Shown one piece after another: positions 24,958-36,463 of a DNA stretch of 64,000 nt. Positions within the stretch are counted from its first letter, which is position 1. Each line of letters begins with the position of its first letter. Where the stretch lies: NCBI GenBank assembly GCA_030737875.1, contig CM060923.1, positions 176,927,696-176,991,695 on the forward strand, written 5' to 3'. A model generated the notes under the pieces. That model did not search any database. It was not told the DNA's origin and saw nothing but the letters and a program-made list of their open reading frames with translations. The position numbers and the translations under genes are program-made. Source of the DNA: Allium sativum (taxonomy: Eukaryota > Streptophyta > Magnoliopsida > Asparagales > Amaryllidaceae).

Positions 24958-26197
24958 AAAGTCTAATGTGAGAGGTTAAAGCACATTAAGTTAATTAATT
25001 AATGCCTCCTGATTAGGGTTATGTCATGGTCCACTTAATGCTTAATCAATTTGGGCTTGATGGGTTAATCGGGGTTAAGTCATGGATCTTGGGTAGACTT
25101 AACCAATTTAATCCACGTTTGGATCGGGTTAACCACATTTAACCCGTTAAGGAAACCCTAGTTGTGTGGTCCTTTTCAGCAGTAACCCTCTTGATAGTAT
25201 CATAAGACCCTAGGACTAGGCTAGGGTGGGGCACGATTACTGGGCTGACATGTAAGCGACCAAAACGACGGCTGTGTAGGTACGCCGGTGTAGGTCCAGG
25301 CGGACTATGATCGTGCACATAGTCCGGCGTTGGAGAATCAGGCACGGGTACCAGTAGATCTAGGCTGTGCATACTTGATTGGTGTCCGAGGTCTACACCC
25401 TAGGACTTGATACACCCTGGGCTGGACCTAGCACAGTTAGATACATTTCATGTTTGGGCCGTATGACACCGACACTTGACGAGTTAGGCTTATAGGGAGC
25501 CGATCAGCTAGACCGTGTATTTGGACCTTGATTTAGGTCACCTCATGATATTGGGCCAAGCTTGGGCCAAGGGATCAATTCTTGTTTTTACTTGACATGT
25601 TAGAATGATAGTACACCCGTGGTGCAAAACTTAACCTTAATTATGTGATGACACCTTTATCTATCTTATTAGTTAATCATCATGCCAGTATGTTGTTATC
25701 CTTATGTTCATCTCAGCTTCTCATGCCAGTTAACTTTACTAGTTCATAGACAGATAGTAGTAGGGCTTACCAGTCTTTTTGACTGACCTGTTTTCTTTCG
25801 CCTCTTTTCTTCCGTTTCCCCCCCCTCAGGTTCTCAGGGTGGGAACATTGGAGCTTAGCTTGGATCTTTACAGCTTGCTTACTGGATTTGCTCATGTACG
25901 GTTTTGGACATTGAGCTAGCTATGGTTTATCACTTCATTTTGGGGATAGTACTTTATGTATTTCAGTTTTTCAATTTATGCTTTTGTCTAGACTTTGTTG
26001 TTGGAAAATAATGACCAAGTACTTTGTTGTAACATGATTATGGTTTTGAAATGCTAAGTTTTATCCGCTGCTTTACTACTCTGTTTTACTTATATGTTCT
26101 GTCTTGTGATATCTACATGCATGTTTACCTTGTTTAACGCCCCTCCAAAGCTAATGTCCTTGCAAGAGTGGCATTGGCGGAGGTGGGGTGTTACATT

Positions 26198-26209
26198 TGG
26201 TATCAGAGC
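26198..26209 (+). other. Chromovirus primer binding site
   Basis: TGGTATCAGAGC lies three bases after the 5' LTR. It is complementary to the 3' end of plant initiator tRNA-Met, the usual primer of this lineage. The untranslated leader continues to 26389. Confidence 0.9.
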
Positions 26210-26389
26210 ATAAGGTTTACAAGATTTGAGCAAAAGTGTTTTTAAAACTTACCTTTTGTAAAACTATTTTCAAAACCAATTAAGTATTTTACAAGAAGAG
26301 TCTAGTTATTTTAAAAAGGCTATTCCCCAAAAGCCATAGCACTATCCTTCGTTTCTTCGTTCTGAATCTATCTTTTTCTTCGTTTTAGT

Positions 26390-27556
26390 ATGGCTGATCG
26401 CTTTAACATCCCGGAAGGCGTGCAAGTACCAGTCTGGTTCCGGAGATATATGGAGGCAAGGGCGAATGAAGCCGGCCCCGCGAACATTCCTCCTCCTTCT
26501 CCGGTCGCTAACATCTCTCCTCCTCCCGTAGCTGAGGTTCCTCCTCACCCTCAGCATCCGCAAGAGGATTTTGCAAAGCTTTGCAAAGACTTTAAGGCGA
26601 TGGGTTGCAAGAATTTTGTCGGAACGGAGACTTCTGTGGAGGCAAGAAACTGGTTAAAGGAAACTGAAGACCTCTTTGCTATCTTTGATGTGGAAGATCA
26701 TAAGAAAGTTCTGTTGGCGGTATGGCTATTGAAAGGGGAAGCTGCTTATTGGTGGGTAGTCACCACCACTACTAGACCAATTGAGACTTGGGATGACTTT
26801 AGGAGAAGGTTTGGACTAAAGTTTCTATCATCGATAGAAGAGAACCTTCAGATGGAAAGGTTCCTATCTCTAAAGCAAGGGGACATGACAGTTAGGGAAT
26901 ACGTGGATATGTTTAATCAACTTGCTCAGTTCGGTCTAAAATTGGTTAACACAGCTCGGAAGAAGGCCCTACACTTTGCTCTAGGATTGAATGAGCCATT
27001 GCGCGGTTTGGCCATGTCTCATATACCCCTGGGGGCGACCTTCGAGAGTTTGGTGAATATGGCCCTACTTCAAGAGGAAGATGCCGAGAAAAGAGACAAG
27101 AACAACAAGAAGGGGAACAAGGGCAACAGCAATCGCAATGACAACAAGACCAGGGAAACAAGGAAGTGCAAGTTCTGTCGGATCATTGGGCACATAGCCA
27201 AAGATTGCAGGAAGAGGAAGAGGAAGTTAGGCGAGTGTTTCCATTGCGGAGAATCTGGACATTTTAGCAAGGATTGCCCCAAGAAGCAAGGACAAGGGCA
27301 AGAACGAACTCAGCGAGTAGGACCCTCTGGAGGGCAGTTGCAGGCTCTCCTCACTCTTCCAGCTTTTGGTCGAGGTAGTGTTTCTGTAAAAGTCATGTTT
27401 ACATTTCTGATTTCCCTGTTCATACCTTATTTGATTCTGGCACATCGCATAGTTTTATTTCTGATCTTGTTGAAAGTTTTGCACCTAAGTACTAGTCTAG
27501 TTGAGGTCCCATTAGTGTTTCAAATCCAATTGCGGGTTCCTCCCATCTACCTGTGA
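26390..27556 (+). pseudogene. gag: Gag polyprotein, 3' end frameshifted
   Basis: A 388-codon open frame starts at the first ATG after the PBS leader. Residues about 60-240 match the plant retrotransposon Gag domain (the ARNWLKETEDLF and EAAYWW region, the LSLKQGDMTVREY motif). Two CCHC zinc knuckles, for RNA binding in the particle, lie at residues 260-273 and 283-296, preceded by a Lys/Asn-rich linker. The zinc knuckles and capsid part look intact. From about residue 325 the frame no longer matches pol; protease sequence continues in another frame, so a frameshift lies at about 27340-27430 and the last ~60 codons are out of frame. Confidence 0.88.
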
Positions 27557-27624
27557 TTTGTGTGGATTTGAAAATCTCTATCTTGAGCATAGAATTCATG
27601 TGTAATGTTTAGGCTCTCGGGTTT
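27400..27624 (+). pseudogene. pol: Aspartic protease domain, broken
   Basis: The catalytic triad DSG is at 27433-27441, in a typical TLFDSGTSHSFI context. In this frame stop codons occur at 27493-27495, 27502-27504 and 27610-27612. The frame rejoins the RT frame at 27625. A functional protease would cut Gag-Pol in the particle; this copy cannot be translated through. Confidence 0.8.
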
Positions 27625-28593
27625 ATGGGATACGGGTTGGTTTTGGGTGTGGATTGGTTGTCCAGTTATGGAGCCGTTCTTGACTGTGAGCATAGGGTGG
27701 TGAGGCTCATGACTCGCCTCGGTAATACCCTAGAAATTTCTTATAACCCTAGAGGTCCCGTCATGTTATGCTATCTTGAATCTCTCGACTCGTCCATCGA
27801 TGATCTGCAATCTGTAAGGGTGGTCCGAGACTATCCTGATGTCTTTGAAGAAGTTAAGGGGTTACCCCCTAAACGAGAGATAGATTTCCGCATTTATCTA
27901 GTCGATAATGCCAAGCCAGTATCATTGCCCGTTAGGCACATGGCCCCTCGTGAGAGAAGGGAGCTCAGTAAGCAAATCAAGGAGCTGCTTGAGAAGGGTT
28001 TTATTAGACGAAGCATTTCTGAATGGGGTGCTCCGGTGGTATTCGCTACTAAGGCGGATGGTTCGCTTCGTCTATGTGTTGATTATCGAGAGTTGAACAA
28101 GCTGACAAAGAAGAATAGGCACCCGTTACCGAGGATTGATGGTCTCTTTGACCAGCTTGTAGGTGCTTCTGTTTTCTCTCAGCTCGATCTAGCCACCGGA
28201 TTCCATCAGCTTAGAGTAGCTGAGGATAGCATTGATAAAACTGCGTTTAGGACTCCGGATGGATTCTTTGAATGGCTTGTCATGCCATTCGGATTGACTA
28301 ATGCACCCGCCTACTTCGTAGACTTGATGAGTAGGGTGTTCAGGGAGTTCCTCAACAAGTTTGTTGTTGTCTTCGTGGATGATATTCTGATCTTCTCAAA
28401 GGACGAGGAAGAACAAGCCAGACATCTCAAGGAAGTGATGGATACGCTTAGAGCGCATCAGTTGAAAGCCAAGTTCTCCAAATGTCATTTCTGGGGAAGG
28501 GAAGTTCGGTTTCTTGGACATATAGTTTCTAAGCAAGGCATAAGCGGTGGATCCCGCGAAAGTGGTTGTGGTTCAAGATTGGAAGACTCCTAG
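27625..28593 (+). pseudogene. pol: Reverse transcriptase domain, frameshifted near its end
   Basis: A 322-codon open stretch. The first ~50 codons belong to the protease-RT linker ([15 protein letters not shown] motif), then RT fingers and palm follow. The catalytic box FVDD is at residues 250-253 (28372-28383), with Phe in place of the more usual Tyr, as often seen in plant Ty3 elements. Other RT blocks are visible ([33 protein letters not shown]). An extra G at 28546/28547 shifts the frame just after the RFLGHIVS motif; the homologous reading continues in the frame of 28547-29149. Confidence 0.9.
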
Positions 28594-29149
28594 GAATGCG
28601 ACCGAAGTAAGAAGCTTTCTCGGTTTGGCGGGCTACTATAGGAAGTTCATCAGAGACTTCGCTAAGATTTCGGCCCCTCTCACTAAGTTGACAAAGAAGA
28701 ACTTAGTCTTTGCATGGGACTTGGAGTGTGAGCTTGCTTTTCAAAAGCTCAAAAGAGCCCTTATCTCAGCTCCAGTTTTGGCATTACCCGATAGTGGTAA
28801 GATGTTTACCGTGTACACAGATGCATGTGGCACGGGGTTAGGAGCTGTTCTGATGCAAGAGGGAAGAGTGATGTGTTATGGGGGTAGGCAACTTAAAGTT
28901 CATGAGAAGAACTATCCCACTCATGATTTGGAGTTAGCGGCGATCGTCTTTGCACTCAAATCCTGGCGCCACTATCTTCTAGGCGAAAGGTTTGAGTTGT
29001 ATACTGATCACAAGTCACTCAAATACCTCTTCTCGCAAAAAGATCTGAATCTAAGGCAGCAAAGGTGGATGGAATTTTTGGCATCTTATGACTTCGAGAT
29101 AGCTTGTACCCCTGGCAAGGGTAATGTTATGGCGGATGCACTAAGCTGA
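28547..29149 (+). pseudogene. pol: RT thumb/connection and RNase H domain
   Basis: 200 codons in the frame downstream of the frameshift. The RNase H acidic residues are all present: D in YTDA (about residue 92), E in HDLELAA, D in LYTDHKS and D in MADALS. This domain removes the RNA strand during cDNA synthesis. It ends at TGA 29147-29149 where pol would normally read on into the integrase. Confidence 0.88.
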
Positions 29150-30620
29150 AGGAGATTGACTTTAAGCCCCTTGTTCATTGAGATGAAGAACTTGGAATTC
29201 TTGGCAACCTTTGATTTCACGACGGCTGTTGAGTTGATGATGGGTTCATTAGCATCCCTTGAGCTTAGACCCACACTTCTTGATCAAGTTGGGGCTTCGT
29301 AGAGGGAAGATCCACAGATAGTCGAAGTTTTGGACAAGTTGATTCGGTGTGAGACGTCTAGTCACCTTGCCAGATATACTATTGATGATAAAGGATGGCT
29401 AAGGCGTGATGGGAGATTATGTGTTCTTCGGGTGGGAGATTTGGTCCATAGAGTTCTTGAAGAAGCGCATCACTCGAAGATGACTATACATCCGGGAGGA
29501 GATAAGATGTATAGAGATATGAAGCGCAATTTCTTTTGGGATGGAATGAAGAAAGATGTGGCAGAGTATGTTTCAAGGTGCATGGTGTGCCAACAAGTGA
29601 AGGCCGAGTCAAAGAAACCAGGTGGGCTATTACATCCATTGGAGGTCCCACAATGGAAGTAGGATAGTATTTCTATGGATTTTGTGGATGGATTGCCTAG
29701 GTCAAGGAGAGGGAACACAAGCATATGGGTCATAGTTGACAGACTTACGAAGAGTGCTCACTTCATCCCAGTAAAGAGCAAGAGGACCGCATCAGGGCTG
29801 GCGTCTATTTATCTCCGAGAAATAGTGCGGTTGCATGGAGTTCCTTCTAGCATAGTTAGCGATCGTGACCCGATTTTCACTAGCCAGTTCTGTTTTGCAA
29901 GAAGCGATGGGTACGCGATTGAATTTGAGTGCAGCCTATCACCCCCAGAAGGATGGCCAAACCGAAAGGGTGAATAGTGTGCTAGAAGATCTCTTGAGGC
30001 TTTGTGTTCTCGACTTCGGTGGTACTTGGGAAGACCACCTTAATAATAGCTATCAAGCCAACATAGGGATGACACCATTTGAAGCTTTATATGGGAGGCC
30101 GTGTAGGTCACCATCTTGTTGGTGGGAGACAACAGATAGACTTATACTTGGGCCCGATATGATACGAGACACATCCGAGAAAGTTGAATTAGTAAGAAGA
30201 AGGATGAAAGCGGCCCAAGATAGACAGAAATCCTATGCTGACAAGCAAAGGGCAGATTTGGAATTCGAAGTGGGAGACATGGTTTTCGTGAAGGTTTCTC
30301 CTTTGCGAAATGTGGTACGTTTTGGGGCAGCGGGGAAGCTGGCACCAAGGTTCGTAGGACCCTTCCCTATCATAGAGAGAATTGGAAAGATGGCCTATAA
30401 GGTGGGATTGCCTGAGAAGCTAGCCGGAGTGCATAATGTCTTTCATGTCTCGCATCTCCGAAAGTGCATACATGAGTCAGCTGAGGTGGTTGAACCAAGC
30501 ATTCTTGAAGACATTGAGGTAGAGAAAGAAGCAACCTTGAGAAGAGCTCCGATTCGTATCTTGAGAACAGAGATCAAGAAGCTAAGGAATCGAGAGGTCA
30601 AGTTGGTGAAAGTTCAGTGA
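29150..30620 (+). pseudogene. pol: Integrase domain, several stops and deletions
   Basis: The zinc-binding HHCC region (EAHHSKMTIHPGG ... RCMVCQQ) lies in 29330-29662. The core has its first Asp in SMDFVDGLP (29675 on), its second in VSDRDPIF, and its Glu in DGQTERVN after a frame change near 29895. Stops: TAG at 29300-29302 and TAG at 29660-29662. By comparison with the family, a few codons are missing at the frame change and about seven codons are missing before NNSYQANIG (near 30042). The C-terminal GPFPIIERIG and HNVFHVSHLRK parts are present. The catalytic residues survive, but the reading frame does not. Confidence 0.87.
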
Positions 30621-30722
30621 GGTGAAGCCGACGAAGATGCAACTTGGGAAACCGAGGAGAAGATGCGTGGGCTTTATCCATTTCTTTTTGAGGGTACATT
30701 CTCGATCTCTTTTCCTAATTAG
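30490..30722 (+). pseudogene. pol: Chromodomain remnant at the integrase C terminus
   Basis: After the HVSHLRK motif, the segment RIETEIKK-like (ILRTEIKKLRNRE, then VKLVKVQ) is followed by TGA at 30618-30620. It continues in the same frame with ATWETEEKMRGLYP and ends at TAG 30720-30722. This is the layout of a chromovirus chromodomain, which targets integration to marked chromatin. The stop falls where the family has a conserved Trp. Confidence 0.78.
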
Positions 30723-31300
30723 CATATCTTTCTTTTTATCCGCGTTTATCTAGTTTATCTTGTTTCGTAGATCTTGTCATGAGAACCTTAGGTAGAAACC
30801 CTTGGTTGAAACATGTATTTGAAACATGTTATGCTTGATGGTTGCAAGTGGTTGCAAGTGTTTGCACGTGGATACTCGTGGATGCATGATACACATTAGG
30901 CACTAAGATCGGCTCACACACTTTCATGTTGCATATGCATGAGTGCTTATACTTATTCATGGATGAAACTTGTTGAGCTATCACGTGGATGTTGCATATG
31001 GATGAATATTATGTGCACTCATGTAGAGATTATAAATTATGTTAGGAATTTGCATACATATGGACTCATTTCACTAACATATTTTGCATTAAGGAGGCTT
31101 ACTGTATCAGTAACCGCCTGATTTTTGCATTAGATAAGTACATATACACACACCTTTGCATATGATCATACAACATTTAGAATCCTTTAAGGACAATGAC
31201 TGCACGTGGATAATGTTTTGAGAAGATGGATGATGGATAGTAGGATACGTTCTTCCTAACTTGGAGATTTCGGGGACGAAATCCTTTAAGGAGGGGAGAA
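30723..31300 (+). other. Chromovirus 3' untranslated region and polypurine tract
   Basis: Non-coding. It ends with TTTCGGGGACGAAATCC, then the PPT AAGGAGGGGAGAA (31288-31300) directly before the 3' LTR. The GGACGAAA...TTTAAG plus purine-run layout is shared with the giant-LTR elements (55694-55727, 3228-3259). Confidence 0.85.
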
Positions 31301-34225
31301 TGTAACACCCCGTAATTTGAACATAAAAATTCACAAATTAAAGTATACTTAATTAAGTGAAATGGGTTGCGCAGAGAAATATATATATATTGATATATAT
31401 ATATATAATTGAAAATTAAATAAATAAATATGCAAAAATGTTCAAAACAGCGAATTGGGAGAGGGGAATAACCGAACCGGCCGATTTTTGAGGTCGACCC
31501 GAGCTTGCTGGGTCGACTAGGGGTTAATCCAGGGTGTTTGGCTGTCAACCCGTGGGCCGATTCACTCAAATGCAGATTTTGCATTTGAATAGTTCTCATG
31601 GTTCAGCTTTAATCTAAAGGCCCTAGATGGTTCCTACACTTGACTTCTTCCCCAAGACATGCTTTGATGGCTTGGATTGAATCTAGGGTTAATCCTATGG
31701 CTAATACTATCCTAATCCTCTATAAAAAGACCCCTAAACCTAGCCTAAATCACCATTATTCAATCCTACAACTAAACTATGTCAAATTTGTTCCTCTCAT
31801 GGCTTCCACTCTCATGCTAAAATTCCTAAGCCTATTTCTATGAGAGATTGTGAGTTCATACAAGTGCTTTCAAACTTGTATGAGTGTTCTTAGTTTGCAT
31901 TCATGTCAAGTTGCAACATTTCTATTTCAAAGCAAGGATTTTTATTGATTTGGCGCAAGGGTTTTTCAATTGGGGCTTTCATAATTTGGTGCTTGCATAA
32001 GGGCTTCGTCTCAATATTTATAATAAATATTCATTTGTGTCTTCATAGCATAGTAAGCCCTTTTCTACTTTCTTTCTTTGAACTCTAAAGTTAAATGAAT
32101 GATGCAAGTTTGTGGTTGATCATTATGATATGCAAGTTTGGTTGAACATTATATGCAAGTTTGGTTGATCATTATGATATGCAAGTTTGGTTGAACATTA
32201 TATGCAAGTTTGGTTGATCATTATAGTTGATCATTATATGCAAGTTTGGATGATCATTATGCAAGTTGGTTTAACCATTATGTATGACACATGTTGCTAT
32301 GTTATGCAAGTTTGGGTTGATCATGTTATCATGTTATGCAAGTTAAACTTGAAGTTGTGAGCATAAAGCTCTAAGCTTTATATTAAAGGTTGCATTTTGG
32401 CAACATGAAAGTTATCATACCCCTTATGATAACTTGCATGTGACGCTAAATGCGAACTTCTAGCAACTTCTACATGTCATTTATCACCATGTATCACTCA
32501 TATGCTAAGTTTGGTTTTATGCATGCATTTGAAGCCTAATGATGCAATATGCAAGTATATGAACATATGTACATCTCATATGCCACCATGATAAACTTGT
32601 GGCTTCAACACCTTTTTGTCATGATTATGCCAAGTTCCCTATTTTACCCTTTATGCGTTGTTACGATTATGTAAACGATGGGATTACGTTGGGGTTGGGC
32701 AACATTATGACAAAAACATGGTTTTTATAACATAACGTGATATGTTAACTTGTAATTATGTTTTGGAAACATAATGGACATGACACTTAGAAAAAAATGA
32801 GTGTGGCCAACTCGAGGTTGGGTTGAGTTTGTAGCATAAATCTACCCGGACCCGCCCGGCTTAACTAGTGGCTACAAACAATAGGACCCAATGTGAGAAG
32901 TTGGTCATGTTGTGCTCGAACCCGAGGTTAGACCAAGTTGTGGTGTAAAGCTACCCGGACCCGCCTGGCTTAACTAGTAACCACAACAAAGTCTAATGTG
33001 AGAGGTTAAAGCACATTAAGTTAATTAATTAATGCCTCCTGATTAGGGTTAAGTCATGGTCCACTTAATGCTTAATCAATTTGGGCTTGATGGGTTAATC
33101 GGGGTTAAGTCATGGATCTTGGGTACACTTAACCAATTTAATCCACGTTTGGATCGGGTTAACCACATTTAACCCGTTAAGGAAACCCTAGTTGCGTGGT
33201 CCTTTTCAGCAGTAACCCTCTTGATAGTATCATAAGACCCTACGACTAGGCTAGGGTGGGGCACGATTACTGGGCTGACATGTAAGCGACCAAAACGACG
33301 GCTGTGTAGGTACGCCGATGTAGGTCCAGGCGGACTATGATCGTGCACATAGTCCGGCGTTGGAGAATTAGGCACTGGTACCAGTAGATCTAGGTTGTGC
33401 ATACTTGATTGGTGTCCGAGGTCTACACCCTAGGACTTGATACACCCTGGGGTGGACCTAGCACAGTTAGCTACATTTCATGTTTGGGCCGTATGACACC
33501 GACACTTGACGAGTTAGGCTTATAGGGAGCCGATCAACTAGACCGTGTATTTGGACCTTGATTTAGGTCACCTCATGATATTGGGCCAAGCTTGGGCCAA
33601 AGGATCAATTCTTGTTTTTACTTGACATGTTAGAATGCTAGTACACCCGTGGTGCAAAACTTAACCTTAATTATGTGATGACACCTTTATCTATCTTGTT
33701 AGTTTATCATCATGCCAGTATGTTGTTATCCTTATGTTCATCTCATCTTCTCATGCCAGTTAACTTTACTAGTTCATAGACAGATAGTAGTAGGGCTTAC
33801 CAGTCTTTTTGACTGACCTGTTTTCTTTCGCCTCTTTTCTTCTGTTCCCCCCCCCTCAGGTTCTCAGGGTGGGAACATTGGAGCTTAGCTTGGATCTTTA
33901 CAGCTTGCTTACTGGATTTGCTCATGTACGGTTTTGGACATTGAGCTAGCTATGGTTTATCACTTCATTTTGGGGATAGTACTTTATGTATTTCAGTTTT
34001 TCAGTTTATGCTTTTATCTAGACTTTGTTGTTGGAAAATAATGACCAAGTACTTTGTTGTAACATGACTATGGTTTTGAAATGCTAAGTTTTATCCGCTG
34101 CTTTACTACTCTGTTTTACTTATATGTTCTGTCTTGTGATATCTGCATGCATGTTTACCTTGTTTAACGCCCCTCCAAAGCTAATGTCCTTGCAAGAGTG
34201 GCTTTGGCGGAGGTGGGGTGTTACA
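31301..34225 (+). mobile_element. Chromovirus 3' LTR
   Basis: Same content as the 5' LTR, including TATA 31721-31730, the tandem repeat 32099-32349 and hairpins 32827-32987. It differs at about 40 positions and in TA microsatellite length near 31380. Confidence 0.93.
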
Positions 34226-36463
34226 TTTATCGTCCCAATCCACATCAGTCAAATGCGAGTATATAAAAAAAATCATCCGATTTGTTTATGAATATTTATT
34301 TTATTCATATACATGTTAAAAATTATATTTTTAACGATAAAATATTTTATTCCATTCTATATCACACAATCAATTTTCACAACACAGTCAAACAAACAAA
34401 CAAGTCGTCCATGGTCGGTGGACGATGGGTGTTGGGTGCTGCTAAGCACCGTCTGCATCCTAGTATATATTTTAACTAGAAAATAAAATAAAAGTGAGAA
34501 GTTCTCACCTTTGGGTTCCACTCCGTTGTTCTCTCCTTCTGAACGGTATGGATTCCGTTTTGATTTCCATCGATACCATCGCTATCTTTTTCCACTGTTC
34601 ATAGGAAAAATCCCATTTTTAACATGATGTTTATTTTAAAAATCATATTTTTACACCGCTACTATATAGATAAAAATCGAACCTTTCTATCGCTAATCAA
34701 TATATAAAATCACGTTTTTACATTACCATTCAAACGATAAAAATCATACTTTTACTGCTACATATATGATAAAAACAACATTTTTATATCGTGACTTCTT
34801 ATATAAAAATCAAATTTTTATATCGCTATTTCGATTATAAAAATCATATATTTTCTTTACTACATATATAAAAATCGAATCTTTATGTTATGAAAAATCA
34901 TATTTTTCTCGCTACTTCATATATAAAAATCGTATTTTTATCCTATCGCTACATATATAAAGATCAAATTTTTATTATCTATCTAATATAAAAATCATAT
35001 TTTTATTATTCCTATAATATAAAAATCATATTTTTATTATAACTCTAACTTCATTATAAAAGTCAAATCTCTACATTGCTTTTATGAGAATAAAAATCCC
35101 ATCTTTTCTATGCTAAAATCATTGCTTATATTCTAATTTAACTATAAGGATAATAGTAATTAAATAAGTTAAAAGCACTCACATTTTATCGAAAAAATCC
35201 AATCTTGGTTGTTGATTTGGGCTTAGGGTTCACGGTGGAGTTTCCAATCAGAGAGGGAGGGGCGTTGGGGGTCTGAGGTGGTGGTGGATGGCACATGGGC
35301 GGCGGTGGGCGGTGATGGGCCGTCAGCGGCGGTTTTGGGGGAGGGGTCATCCAATTGATTTGGGGGGATCGAAGAAGGAAGGGGGGTCTGAGGAGAGGAG
35401 GAGTGACAAGAGGGGGTGGAGGGCGCACCCTATATCGCCGGTGGCGGCGCGCGAGGGGAGGGGGGCGGCTCCTTCCAATCGCGATTAGGTTTTTTTTCTT
35501 ATCTCGTTCAAACTGAACGACGGGGAGGGTGGGCTGAGAGGAAATAGGGGTAGGGTATTTTATAATTAATTATTTAATTAATTTAATTATCCAAAAAGTT
35601 TCTTTTTCATTTTACCTCCAAATCTAACCCAACGATTGACGCCCCCAGCTAATTACCCCCATTCCGAACACAATGAGATATGCATCGCAAGCCAATTCAG
35701 ATGTTTCGATCAGTTTCCATCAAAATCAAAATATAAATCTATATATTGATTTTGAACACACATTTCAATTTACTGGGGTCATATACGGACCCCAAAAATT
35801 CCAGAAAAATTATTTCTAGCTTCGTATTGACGATACGGTCCTGACAGAACTAATTTCGTCAAATTTGGAGACCATTTGAAAAATGGCCATTTTCTGGTCG
35901 ATCAAAATTGACTGAAACTGACAAAACATGTTTTCCTTTTCCACGCTCACATATTAATCCCAAAAATTATGAATTTTGGAATCTAGCAATAACTTGACAT
36001 CCCGGATCCAACAAAAGTGGTTTTGTAGAAAACGGAGGCCATTTGCAAAATTTCAATTTTTAAGGGTTATATTTTCCATAGCGAATATTCTTAATTTTCA
36101 ACTGGGTATAACTTTTTATTCCCGCTATGAAATTTCAATTTTTCGGATTCATTGGAAAGATATTCTCAATTAGATTCCAATATTTTTGGTTTCGCTAAAA
36201 TTCGGTTTATTTTGAATCCTGTACAGTCATTTGAAATTTGAAATCGAATTTTCGAACTACCGTGCCATTTTCAATTCCTTATATAATTAAAAATAATTAT
36301 ATATATTCTAACGTCGATTCAAATAAATATATACGTTCTAATTTTGTTTAAAATAAATTTCTCATCATTATTATTTAAAATAAATCATTTTAAATATTCA
36401 AAATTCATTATAATTTCCAAAAATAAAATTTTTAAATTGGTTCGAATTTTCCGGGTTATTACA
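34226..36463 (-). mobile_element. LTR A3, right part
   Basis: It resumes A3 after the TTTAT duplication. It holds the GTGAGAA palindrome (34495-34509), the hairpin array (34610-35080), the GC-rich leader (about 35210-35490), a TATA box (35556-35565) and U3. It ends at 36463 with sense TGTAATAACCCGG; TAACG follows. The non-interrupted length of A3 is about 6.2 kb. Confidence 0.87.
35556..35565 (-). promoter_or_regulatory. TATA box of LTR A3
   Basis: In sense TTATAAAATACCC, about 898 bp from the LTR start, with the same leader as A1 and A2. Confidence 0.52.

Larger units (their letters stand above)
23272..26195 (+). mobile_element. Chromovirus 5' LTR
   Basis: It begins TGTAACACCCCG and ends GGTGTTACA. 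It contains a TATA box at 23691, a tandem repeat block (about 24070-24320), the paired-hairpin module (24797-24957) and a pyrimidine run near 25800. No coding sequence. Confidence 0.93.
23272..34225 (+). mobile_element. Ty3/gypsy chromovirus, probably Tekay/Del lineage, full length but broken
   Basis: This 10,954-bp element has LTRs of 2,924 and 2,925 bp, an initiator-Met PBS, a PPT, and the order gag, protease, RT, RNase H, integrase, chromodomain. The 5-bp duplication TTTAT flanks it. By eye I count about 40 substitutions between the LTRs (roughly 1.3-1.4%), so the insertion is fairly young. It carries at least seven stop codons and several frameshifts in pol, so it cannot make its proteins. 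The lineage is inferred from domain order, the C-terminal chromodomain remnant and the long LTRs. Confidence 0.93.
4707..36463 (-). mobile_element. Array A: LTR-internal-LTR-internal-LTR on the minus strand
   Basis: Three giant LTRs and two internal regions lie head to tail with a period of about 7.3 kb, flanked as one unit by TAACG. Order on the plus strand: LTR 4707-10925, internal 10926-11963, LTR 11964-18236, internal 18237-19294, LTR 19295-36463 (split by the chromovirus at 23272-34225). The three LTRs differ from each other by several percent by eye, so this is much older than element C. Such multi-LTR units usually arise by unequal recombination between LTRs of elements of one family; that mechanism is inferred. 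None of the internal regions codes for protein. Confidence 0.88.

Noticed and set aside
26342..26563. Arg-rich minus-strand ORF and other frames opposite gag and pol
   Set aside because: They are shadows of the gag-pol reading frames on the other strand.
23272..34225. Chromovirus as an active, autonomous element
   Set aside because: Gag/protease frameshift, three protease stops, an RT frameshift, integrase stops and deletions, and a chromodomain stop exclude a working Pol.
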